A stretch of 64,000 nucleotides of DNA, taken from MFD04580-c1 sp963702995. GTDB lineage: Bacteria > Planctomycetota > Phycisphaerae > Tepidisphaerales > Tepidisphaeraceae. The notes under the pieces are model-generated. The model saw nothing but the letters and a program-made list of their open reading frames with translations, did not search any database and had not been told where the DNA came from. Below are positions 56,839-64,000 of this stretch, piece after piece. Position numbers and translations under genes: made by a program. The stretch is taken from contig OY969783.1 in assembly GCA_963702995.1 (NCBI GenBank), positions 1-64,000 of the forward strand, read 5' to 3'. How positions within the stretch are numbered: the stretch's first letter is position 1; every line of letters starts with the position of its first letter.

Positions 56839-57250
56839 GATCTGAAGGCTCCTTCCAGAAATTGCGCTTCCCGATCGCGGGGTTCTACGATGTGAACTTC
56901 TTTCTACCTGAAACGTCCAAGCGTGTGTGACTTTATCCCGCGTTAGCAACATTTGCCGCCATCTATTTTCCCCCATCGGGCGCGACACACCCCATCCGCC
57001 GATGAGTGTTCGCCTGCGCCAGAGCGAAAGTTGCTCGCCGGATCGGGCACGCGGTCATGCCTGACCGCGAGGGGAAAATCGGCGGCGCTTCGCCAACGGA
57101 CCGCAATCGAGCGATTATCACCGGTGGCAAAGTCGCTTCCGGTCGCCTCTGGAGCGGTCGATGACGGTGGACGGTGCGAGCGATCGCCTAAGTGATCGCC
57201 CGGCGACTGGACGCGCCTGAACGTAAGTAGATGTAATTAAAGGACTTGAT
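56839..57250. other. Divergent spacer between the histone-like and FHA genes
   Basis: A 412 bp region between divergent genes. It carries the AAGGAG site of the histone-like gene at its left edge and presumably both promoters. No repeat of the families in this window and no RNA gene was recognised. Confidence 0.4.
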
Positions 57251-58932
57251 ATGGGACTGCAGGTTCGCATCCGACACGCCCTCGGTGATCGTCTGATGGA
57301 GCTCCCCAGCCGCGGGAGCGATCAGCCGATCATCGTCGGCCGTGCCGCGGAGTCTGACGTCCAGGTGCCGTCCGCCGAGGTTGCCGGGCGGCATTGCGTT
57401 CTATATGTCTCTCACGGGCAATGGGTGGTGCAGGACGTGCCGGCCGGCGCCGGAAAGCAGCCCCCTGCGACGTTCGTCAACGGCAATCGCGTGAGTGGGG
57501 CGGTTCATCTCAAAATCGGTGATGTCGTTCGGATCGGCCCCGGCGCTAGCGGCCCATCGATCGATATCGAGCCTGGGTCGGCGGCCGAGGGGCGCACGGG
57601 GTGGGCCGGCGACGAAGCCGGCATGGCGGGTGCCGGCGAGCCTCCACGCGTTTCAATGAGCCTAACCGGCACGGCGCCCGGTTTCGCTCCGGCCGTCGCG
57701 GCCGCCCCAACCGGCATTCGGGCCGTCGGGCAGACCGCCCCAGGACGAGCGCCGCTTCCGGGTCGCGCGGTAGCTTCCCGAACCCCGCCCGGCATGGCGC
57801 CCCAGGTCGAGACGGAGGCGGCCGCCGCGCCGGAAGAAACCGTCGATTGGCTTGCCGCCGGCGCCGCATCGACTGGCTCGACCCCCGCGTACCGCGCCCG
57901 CAAGCTCCGTCGAAAGCAGAGCTCACCGGTGGGGCTGGTGATCGTGATCCTCGTCGGCGTCGGCATCATCGGCGGCACGTCCTGGGTGGTCCTGCATCGG
58001 CCGCCCGCCACCCAGGTGGTGATTGTCGAGCATCCGACCGTCGTCATTCCGGCCTCACAGCCTGCCACACGCGCCGTCCGAGTCGCGGTGGCGTTGAGGC
58101 CATCACAAGCTCCCGCCGCCGCCAGGCGGCCGGCCGCGAGCGACATTCCAGGCGGTAACGGCCCGGACGCCCCGCCCGCCAGGCCAGGCCTGAGCGGGAA
58201 AGCGGTCGCTTCAGCCTCGCCCGTCCCTTCTTCTTACGACGACCCGGACGTCAAGCCCAGCCCGACTGTCCCCACAACGCGCGTATCGCCCAAGCCGGTC
58301 TCTAAGCCTCCCGGCGCTGCAATGGAAGATTCGGCGGACGCTGGCCCGCAGATCGGCATGACGCCGCGCGATTCGATGATCCCGGCGACCAAGCCCGCGC
58401 CGCCGCCCCCTCCGCCCGACCCGCTGACGGCCGCCACGTATGACGAGCTTGCCAAGCTCGATAAGGGCCCAACGAACCCGGGGATCGCGATCTTCCGAAT
58501 CGACGACTTTCAGAAGGCCCACCCCACCGAGCACACCCAGGACGTTGCCGACATGCTGGAGCGTCGCTTTGACCTGCTCTGGTGGCAGCGACTGGACCGC
58601 GCGTTCAAGCGGCACGCGTTCCTCACCGCCGAGGTCGCGAAAAAACAGGACCTCATCTTCGAAGAGACCGACCCGAAAGTGAAAGCGACCCTGAAGACCG
58701 ACAAGAAGAACATGGAGGCCGAGATCCTCGTCCTGAAAGACCTGATCTCGAGCAAGATGGCATACAAGGACGACAAGGCGCCGGACGTCGCCAACCCCTC
58801 CGCACTGGCCGACCTGTCAAAAAAGCGCAAGGGCCCCGCTACACGGACTGGAAGCGGATCATGATTGGCGAGATCCGTAAGAATAAAGGGAAGCTCGATT
58901 GGCTGGCCGACGATGCGTCACCGACGATGTGA
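57251..58932 (+). CDS. FHA-domain protein with one transmembrane helix (frameshift near 58838)
   Basis: About 560 residues. The N-terminal FHA domain reads IIVGRAAESDVQVPSAEVAG, RHCVLYV and FVNGNRVSGAVHLKIGDVVR; as in the TM-FHA protein at 32778 the SxxH Ser is replaced (GRH). An Ala/Pro linker leads to one helix (SPVGLVIVILVGVGIIGGTS), a long disordered periplasmic or extracytoplasmic stretch and a C-terminal helical domain (RRFDLLWWQRLDRAFKRHAF, KTDKKNMEAEILVLKDLIS). After a break near 58838 the last residues are TDWKRIMIGEIRKNKGKLDW ending at 58932. It may relay Ser/Thr kinase signals across the membrane. Its function is unknown. Confidence 0.78.
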
Positions 58933-58985
58933 ACCGAACGACGCGGCCGCCTCCCGCTGAAAGGCACGCGGTTTACGAAACCCAT

Positions 58986-59069
58986 GTAGCAGGCACACTC
59001 CGTGTGCCGTGGCCTGGCTTGGGGCGCGCTGGATGACCCGGCGAACGGCACACGGAGTGTGCCTGCTAC
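58986..59069. repeat. Perfect 25 bp inverted repeat (family 4)
   Basis: The left arm at 58986-59010 begins GTAGCAGGCACACTCCGTGT and is perfectly complementary to the right arm at 59045-59069 across a 34-base loop. Each arm is itself partly palindromic (GGCACAC..GTGTGCC). A degenerate half copy (GGCAGGCACATTCCGCGCG) follows at about 59101. It fills most of the 402 bp between the FHA and nuclease genes. Similar repeats are widespread in Planctomycetes. Confidence 0.85.
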
Positions 59070-59334
59070 TTTCAACGCACGCGATTCTCCCACCGATCCG
59101 GCAGGCACATTCCGCGCGCGGTGGCATTTCGCGAATTTTGAAGCAGCCCGAAATCAGATTTGAGTCCCTCCAATTCCGTCGGTATCATCCGCCCCAACCT
59201 GTTCGCGGCCGGGCATGCGAAGGAACCGCTGGCCGGCCGCCGCGCCGACCCTTTCAGACTGCTCTAGCCCGATCAACCCCCGGCGCGGCACGCTCGCTTG
59301 CGGCGACGCGCGAACCCGGAGGTGCGGCAAAGGA

Positions 59335-60048
59335 ATGCCCGTGCCCGGCGAAACCGACCTGCATAAAACGCTCAAGAAAGAAGCCTGCCGCTGGCTCTAC
59401 AAAATGGGCTACCGCTGCATCGCGGCCGAAGTGCGCCTGCCGCCCCTGGGGATCATCGATTCCGTCGGCACCGGCATCTTCCGCCCGTATCACAACTATC
59501 TCTTCATCCCGCGCGACCTGCCGCAGACCTGCTTCATCGAATGCAAGGCCTCCCGCGCCGACTTCCTCCGCGATCAGAGCGAGGACGGCCAGATGATGCT
59601 CTGCCTCATGGAGCGAGAGCGGAACCGCCGCGCCAACAAGCGCCGCAAGTTCCCGCGCCCGTTGCGCCAACGCGTTGGGCTCGGTAAGTTCGAAGCCTGC
59701 CTCATGCAGCCGATGGCCAACCTTCACTACGTCCTGGCCCCGGCCGGCCTGATTCAGAAGAAGGACCTCGCTCCACGCTGGGGGCTCCTCTCGTACGGCG
59801 AAGGGGGCGTCAGCGTCGTCGTCCGCTCCGAGTGGCAGGAATGCGCCCGCACCGAGCATGTGGAATCCGCCATCGCCCGGACCCTCACCGGCGACATCTA
59901 CCGCGCCGACGACCGCGCCATCAGCTCCGTCAACCGCGAGATCTTCGCCCAGCAGCAGAAGATGGCGGAGCGAATCCGGGCAATCAAAGAGCAAGTCGCC
60001 CTCGCCCCGACCGCCCGATCGGCGATGTACGTCGGGCCGCCCGCGTGA
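59335..60048 (+). CDS. Predicted PD-(D/E)XK-type nuclease-like protein
   Basis: A 237-residue protein. The ATG at 59335 (MPVPGETDLHKTLKKEACRW) follows GGAGG, ruling out the longer frame. A nuclease-like core is suggested by an N-terminal helix with Glu, then GIIDSVGTGI (Asp) and CFIECKASRADFLRDQ (ExK), the usual order of a PD-(D/E)XK fold with the ECK triad. This resembles MmcB- and VRR-NUC-like proteins that act on DNA. The C-terminal half is basic and helical. It neighbours no modification enzyme, so a repair role is more likely than restriction. I cannot assign it to a named family with confidence. Confidence 0.65.
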   Translation: MPVPGETDLHKTLKKEACRWLYKMGYRCIAAEVRLPPLGIIDSVGTGIFRPYHNYLFIPRDLPQTCFIECKASRADFLRDQSEDGQMMLCLMERERNRRANKRRKFPRPLRQRVGLGKFEACLMQPMANLHYVLAPAGLIQKKDLAPRWGLLSYGEGGVSVVVRSEWQECARTEHVESAIARTLTGDIYRADDRAISSVNREIFAQQQKMAERIRAIKEQVALAPTARSAMYVGPPA

Positions 60049-60073
60049 TGGTGTCGCCGGCCGGCGAACCGAC

Positions 60074-60338
60074 CTATGTCGGCCGCAGCGCGGCCGCGAT
60101 CATCGACGCGCCCCACGCCTCGTCCGCAGGGGACAACGGGAGGCTGGGCTTCCCCTCATAGTGATGCCAGCCGTAGCAGGCGTCGTCGTAGGTGTTCGTG
60201 AGGACGTTGCAGGTTGAGGATCGGCTCTCGCCCGTTCGGTTCAAGCGGGATCGGGAGATGGAAATCCTGCCACTCGTCGTCCTGCCCGAGATAAGGGTCC
60301 ATTCCCGGTTCGGTGACGGCATCGGCTGATCCTCTCAT
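60074..60338 (-). pseudogene. DUF4058 remnant with large internal deletion
   Basis: From an ATG at 60338 the frame gives MRGSADAVTEPGMDPYLGQD and EWQDFHLPIPLEPNGREPIL; after a frame change it continues VLTNTYDDACYGWHHYEGKP and SLPLSPADEAWGASMIAAAL. The start (MDPYL) is the N-terminus of DUF4058 proteins and the rest (LPIPLxxPDxxxxLNLQ, YDDAGY, LSPEDxAW) is their C-terminus. The middle about 180 residues are missing and one frameshift is present. A separate, nearly complete DUF4058 gene lies at 7541-8288. Confidence 0.6.
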
Positions 60339-60397
60339 CGCTTGCCTGCCCCAGTCGCGATCCATTATACAGTCCGCGCCCCGTCGCCTGGCCTCCT

Positions 60398-61763
60398 ATG
60401 TATACCGACTCCACGATCGCCGCCGTCAGCAGTGCAACCGGAGCGGCCGCCCGGATGATCGTCCGAATGAGCGGCCCCCAGGCGCTCTCCATCGCCCGAG
60501 CGATCTGCCCGCCCCTTCCTGATAAAGGCGGGGCGGCCGCTCGAAGTAACGCTCGACTTTTCTGGCCTATCCCTCCCAGCCTGGGCATACGTCTTCCAAG
60601 GCCCCAGAAGCTACACCGGCGAAGACCTCGTCGAGTTCCACATCCCCGGCAACCCGGTCCTCGCCCGGCTCCTGCTGCACGCGTTGCTCCACGCCGGCGC
60701 GCGATCGGCCGAGGCGGGGGAGTTCACCGCCCGCGCCTATTTGAACGGCCGCCTCGACCTGACCCAGGCCGAAGGCGTTGCCGCGACGATCGCGGCCGCC
60801 AATGAACAGGAACTCCTCGCGGCCCGACAACTGCAAAGCGGCCAGCTCGCCCGACGCCTTACCGCCCCCATGGATTCCCTGGCCCAGACGCTGGCCCTCC
60901 TCGAAGTCGGGATCGACTTTTCGGAAGAAGATGTGTCGTTCCTGTCGCCGGCCGAGATCGCCGATCGACTCGCGTTTATCAATCAGTCGCTCGCCAACCT
61001 GCTCGGCGAGAGCGGCCGCTTCGAATCGCTCTCCCATGAGCCGCTGTTCGTACTCGTGGGGCGGCCGAATGCCGGCAAGAGCACCCTGCTGAACGCGCTC
61101 GCCGGCGCCGCTAGAGCCGTCACCTCACCCGTCGCGGGGACGACCCGCGATGTCCTGACCGCCGAAGTCGCGCTCGCGCGCGGCATCGCCCGCATCGCCG
61201 ACGTCGCCGGGATCGAGGACGTTGCCGGGGTCGAGGACGCATCCGACGCCACCCGCCTTGCCTATGGTGTCGAGGCAGAAATCGCGTCGAAAATGCGGCA
61301 GCGCGCGCTGGAGATGGTCGAAGCCGCCGACCACGTCCTCCTCATCCGCGACGCGGCCGACCCCCGCCCCTGCCCGGGCCTTCCAAAATCTGCCGCGTTG
61401 ACCGTTCTGACCAAGGCCGATCAACTGCCTCGCGGCGTTCCAGATGCAATGGCTCCCGACTCGGTACTCGTCAGCGCTCAAACGGGTCAAAACCTCGACG
61501 GGCTACGGGCGGCCCTGGACACGCTCGCCTTCGGCGGGCCCGCCGGGCGGCCGACGCTCGCGCTGAACGCTCGCCACCTCGAATCGATCAACGATGCCCG
61601 CGCCGCCCTCGCCCGCGCGGCCGCGACGGCGTCGTCGGCTTCGGTGGAAATGACCGCCTTCGAACTCCGCGAAGCCCTCGACGCCCTGGGTGCCATCCTC
61701 GGCCAGGTCACGCCCGACGACCTGCTCGGCCGCGTTTTTTCGGCATTTTGCATCGGGAAATGA
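60398..61763 (+). CDS. mnmE: tRNA modification GTPase MnmE (apparent frameshift near 60535)
   Basis: About 455 residues. The ATG at 60398 (MYTDSTIAAVSSATGAAARM) starts the folate-binding domain; after a break near 60535 the frame continues LEVTLDFSGLSLPAWAYVFQ, GPRSYTGEDLVEFHIPGNP and AGEFTARAYLNGRLDLTQAE. The G domain has G1 GRPNAGKSTLLNAL, G2 AGTTRD and G4 TKAD. The C-terminus ends with the family signature FSAFCIGK, whose cysteine is essential in MnmE. The switch II region reads DVAGIEDVAGVED instead of DTAGxR, with a tandem six-residue duplication. MnmE works with MnmG on tRNA wobble uridine. Length is normal. Confidence 0.93.
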
Positions 61764-62022
61764 GGCACTTTCAGATGCGTCAATGAACGACCGGTTCTGG
61801 TCTTTCTTGGCGCTTCTTCCGTGGCGTCCTTGGGGTGTCGGCGTTCACTTCATCCTCGGGCGAAAAAAGTGATCTCCAAGACGCCAGGGGAAGATGCCAA
61901 GACTTGCGATGGAATGCGAATGTCAACCCGCCGATCGTCAGGCACGGCTGTTGAATGTCGTTTGGCGGTCGCAGAGAATCGTCGCGCGTCGCCATCTCTG
62001 AAGGAATCCGCCCGGGAGCATC

Positions 62023-62685
62023 ATGCAATGTTCGATCAAGTGGATCGCCCTGACCCTCACCTGTCTGAGCTTCGCCGTGATGTCGGCCGCCGCCTTCGCC
62101 GAGGAGGCCCCCAAGCCTGTTGAGCCGACAGAGAAGGTCGAGCTGTTCAACGGCAAGGACATGGACGGCTGGACGTCCTACTTGAAAGGGGACGCCGAAG
62201 CATCAACCGTCTGGTCGGTGAAGGACGGGCTGCTCCTGTGCGTTGGCAAGCCGAACGGCTACCTCAAGACGGTCAAGTCGTACGCGAATTACAAGGTCAC
62301 CGTGGAATGGCGGTTCACCAAGGCGGGCAATACGGGCGTGCTGGTCCACATGACCGGCAAGGACAAAATCTGGCCCCTCTGCGTCGAGTGCCAGGGGATG
62401 CACGCGGCCCAGGGCGACATGTATTTCTGGAGCGGTTCAACGGCCGCCGAAAAGCCGGCGAAGGGGCCGAAGGTCCCGCGGAAGTCGCCCGACGCCGAGA
62501 AGGCCGTCGGCGAGTGGAACACGTTCACCGTCCTGTGCGCCAAGGACGAAATCACGATCCTGGTCAACGACAAGGAGATGAACAAGGCCACCGGCGTCAC
62601 TCCGACCAGCGGCCAGATCGGCATCCAGTGCGAAGGGGCGGCCCTCGAGGTCCGGAAGGTGACGCTGGAGCCGCTGCCGAAGTGA
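62023..62685 (+). CDS. Secreted DUF1080 (3-keto-disaccharide hydrolase domain) protein
   Basis: A 220-residue protein with a Sec signal peptide (WIALTLTCLSFAVMSAAAFA, cleavage after AFA). The mature part is a single DUF1080 beta-jelly-roll: KVELFNGKDMDGWTSYLKGD, WSVKDGLLLCVGKPNGYLKT, YKVTVEWRFTKAGNTGVLVH and the terminal GQIGIQCEGAALEVRKVTLE. The DUF1080 domain is abundant in Planctomycetes and characterised members hydrolyse 3-keto-glycosides. It probably acts in the periplasm or outside the cell on plant or algal glycosides. The gene stands alone downstream of mnmE, followed by a repeat-rich spacer. Confidence 0.92.
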   Translation: MQCSIKWIALTLTCLSFAVMSAAAFAEEAPKPVEPTEKVELFNGKDMDGWTSYLKGDAEASTVWSVKDGLLLCVGKPNGYLKTVKSYANYKVTVEWRFTKAGNTGVLVHMTGKDKIWPLCVECQGMHAAQGDMYFWSGSTAAEKPAKGPKVPRKSPDAEKAVGEWNTFTVLCAKDEITILVNDKEMNKATGVTPTSGQIGIQCEGAALEVRKVTLEPLPK

Positions 62686-62733
62686 TCGACGATAAGTCAC
62701 TAAATGACGTTGCGGGACCGGGCGCTTTTCAGA

Positions 62734-62881
62734 TCCCCTCTCCTCCCGGTACGCCGGGGGGAGAGGGCAGGGTGAGGGGGGCCGGCCGATGACGGAGACG
62801 CTTGGAGAACGAAAGGTTTCTCATGAATCGAAACACCCCCTCACCCTACCCTCTCCCCCGGATTACCGGGGGCGAGGGGGA
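62734..62881. repeat. Paired GC/pyrimidine palindromes (family 5)
   Basis: Two related hairpins. The first, 62735-62780, contains CCCCTCTCC, then CCCGGTACGCCGGGG and GGAGAGGGCAGGGTGAGGGG. The second, 62835-62881, contains ACCCCCTCACCCTACCCTCT, then CCCCCGGATTACCGGGGGCG and ends AGGGGG. They are inverted relative to each other, so they can pair locally or with each other over about 55 bp. This family (CCCTCACCCTAACCCTCTCCC-like, described here in parts) is common in many bacterial genomes. The remainder of 62686-63230 holds no gene. Confidence 0.7.
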
Positions 62882-63230
62882 CTGAATGCGTCTTCCACCG
62901 GGCGTGTTCGCTGACGACTGTTTCGGGGTTGTTCCGTTGAAAACCGCGTGTAGAGTCCGCAGAGGAGCGGTCGGTCGATGCGAGGTGCATTTGCGCGTCC
63001 CCGCTCCCGTGCGGACCACGCGGCTTGATTAATCGGGCTGTCCAATATCGAAACGTCCGCACGGGAGGCGGTGACGTCGCCACAGTCCGGGATGGCGATC
63101 GGCGCTTCCCGAGCGGGCCCTGGAGGGGCAAATCTCGGTGCGATGCGGCATGAGCCGGATCCCAATTTGTGAATCAGACTTGAATGCGTCAGCACCGTCT
63201 GTTTCTAGGAGGCACAGACAAGGGAATCCC

Positions 63231-63848
63231 ATGTACGTCCCGGCCCCCTTTGCCGAACACGACCCCACGACCCTCTTCGACCTGATCGAGCGGCACAGCT
63301 TTGGCCTTCTCGTCTCGCAGCGGAACGGTGAACCGGTGGCCTCGCACCTGCCGTTCCTGGTGGACCGCCGGCGCGGCCCCAGCGGCGCGCTGCTCGGGCA
63401 CATGGCCCGGGCCAACCCACAGTGGGAGCATGCCGACGGCCAGACTGTGCTCGCCGTCTTCTCCGGCCCGCATGCCTACGTCTCCCCGACCTGGTACGAA
63501 TCAGACCGTGTTGTGCCGACATGGAATTATGCCGCCGTCCACGTCTACGGGTCCTTTCGTGCCGTCCACGACGAGCGCGACACCATAGCGATGCTGGCCG
63601 ATATGGTGCGGATGTACGAGGCTTCGATGCCAGCCCCCTGGGCGTTCGACGCCGAAAGCGACTTTAGTCGCAACATGGCGCACGGGGTGGTCGCCTTCCG
63701 AATCGAGATCCAGCGGCTGGAAGGGCAATTCAAGCTGAGCCAGAATCAGTCTTCGGGCCGCCGGGAGAACGTCATCGCCGCGCTCAAAGCGACGAATGAC
63801 GCGAACGCAACCGCCGTGGCGGCGATAATGAACAATAATCTAGCGTGA
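63231..63848 (+). CDS. FMN-binding negative transcriptional regulator (PaiB family)
   Basis: A 205-residue protein. The ATG at 63231 (MYVPAPFAEHDPTTLFDLIE) follows AGGAGG and is the usual PaiB start; the longer frame is rejected. The split-barrel FMN fold is recognisable in FGLLVSQRNGEPVASHLPFL, GHMARANPQWEHADGQTVLA, FSGPHAYVSPTWYES, VPTWNYAAVHVYGSFRAV and AFRIEIQRLEGQFKLSQNQS. The last segment, with GxFKLSQN, is diagnostic. Bacillus PaiB is linked to repression of sporulation and degradative enzymes. Despite the name, DNA binding has not been shown for most members. It is a single gene here. Confidence 0.93.
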   Translation: MYVPAPFAEHDPTTLFDLIERHSFGLLVSQRNGEPVASHLPFLVDRRRGPSGALLGHMARANPQWEHADGQTVLAVFSGPHAYVSPTWYESDRVVPTWNYAAVHVYGSFRAVHDERDTIAMLADMVRMYEASMPAPWAFDAESDFSRNMAHGVVAFRIEIQRLEGQFKLSQNQSSGRRENVIAALKATNDANATAVAAIMNNNLA

Positions 63849-63931
63849 CGTCAAAGGACGCAACGTCCAATGCACGCATCGTTCGACTGGTTTTTCCGCA
63901 TTAAGATCAATCGGACAGAGACCGAGGCCAT

Positions 63932-64000
63932 ATGACGCTTCACGGAACGCTGAACAACGGCACTGTCGTGCTTGATGAGCCCGCGCCCTGGCCGGACGGC
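63932..64000 (+). CDS. DUF104/AF2212-like antitoxin-type protein, first codons (cut by window edge)
   Basis: The ATG at 63932 opens MTLHGTLNNGTVVLDEPAPW then PDG and runs off the window. The pattern MxxxGxVxNGxVVLDxPxxLPxG is that of the DUF104-type antitoxin-like proteins that usually pair with a PIN-domain toxin encoded immediately downstream. Only 23 residues are visible, so the partner cannot be checked. Confidence 0.5.
   Translation, partial: MTLHGTLNNGTVVLDEPAPWPDG

Overview
The window is GC-rich DNA with the look of a Planctomycetota genome, most likely class Phycisphaerae (for example a Tepidisphaeraceae relative). The supporting evidence is an LEPR-XLL-like motif (LEALENRQLF) in a surface protein, a DUF1080 sugar hydrolase, two DUF4058 genes, several FHA and zinc-ribbon proteins, a golvesin-domain remnant, a lysine/alanine-rich histone H1-like protein, and many palindromic intergenic repeats. 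About twenty apparent one-base frameshifts, many in G/C runs, break genes that otherwise look intact. Most are probably indel errors of the assembly, so I give merged coordinates and say where each break lies.

Layout. 1-9.3 kb, minus strand: the start of glyA, then sugar-acid catabolism genes (lactonase-type amidohydrolase, UxuB-like SDR, Ldh2-type dehydrogenase, 2-hydroxyacid dehydrogenase, KDG kinase, KDPG aldolase, 3-hydroxyisobutyrate-dehydrogenase-like enzyme). 9.5-20.6 kb: a soluble MCP with reversed domain order, a metallophosphoesterase, a TPR protein, ald, rmuC, lepA, a lone MshEN-domain protein and a GT-C-like membrane protein. 20.8-27.7 kb: a GT39 glycosyltransferase, a GH88-like hydrolase, an SDR, an Old Yellow Enzyme relative and a decayed REP-associated transposase.

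27.7-37.4 kb, all minus strand, is the most interesting part. It starts with a SMC/OLD-like ATPase plus DUF4276 TOPRIM-like pair (PARIS-like layout). Upstream of it lies a nearly complete bacterial ubiquitin-like conjugation system: a YukD-like ubiquitin fold protein, an E1-like adenylating enzyme, a membrane-anchored JAMM peptidase, a six-TM FHA protein, an FHA/zinc-ribbon/RING-like/TM protein that could be an E3, and a zinc-ribbon E2 with HPN motif and catalytic cysteine. Ubiquitin-like systems with RING E3s and YukD-like proteins have been described computationally in bacteria, but this membrane-anchored, FHA-coupled layout has unknown substrates.

38.3-46.5 kb, plus strand: an exopolysaccharide cluster (Wzc-like tyrosine autokinase, flippase, O-antigen ligase-like polymerase, GT2, GT4). 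46.8-56.2 kb: folC, a secreted cyclophilin-type surface protein, and a MacA/MacB/TolC-like tripartite exporter. 56.2-64 kb: histone H1-like protein, FHA protein, predicted PD-(D/E)XK nuclease, a DUF4058 remnant, mnmE, DUF1080 protein, PaiB-like FMN protein and the first codons of a DUF104-like antitoxin.

Five families of dispersed palindromes or inverted repeats occupy the intergenic spaces. One is a ~210 bp MITE-like element with TA-bounded terminal inverted repeats, present three times. I saw no CRISPR array, rRNA or tRNA.
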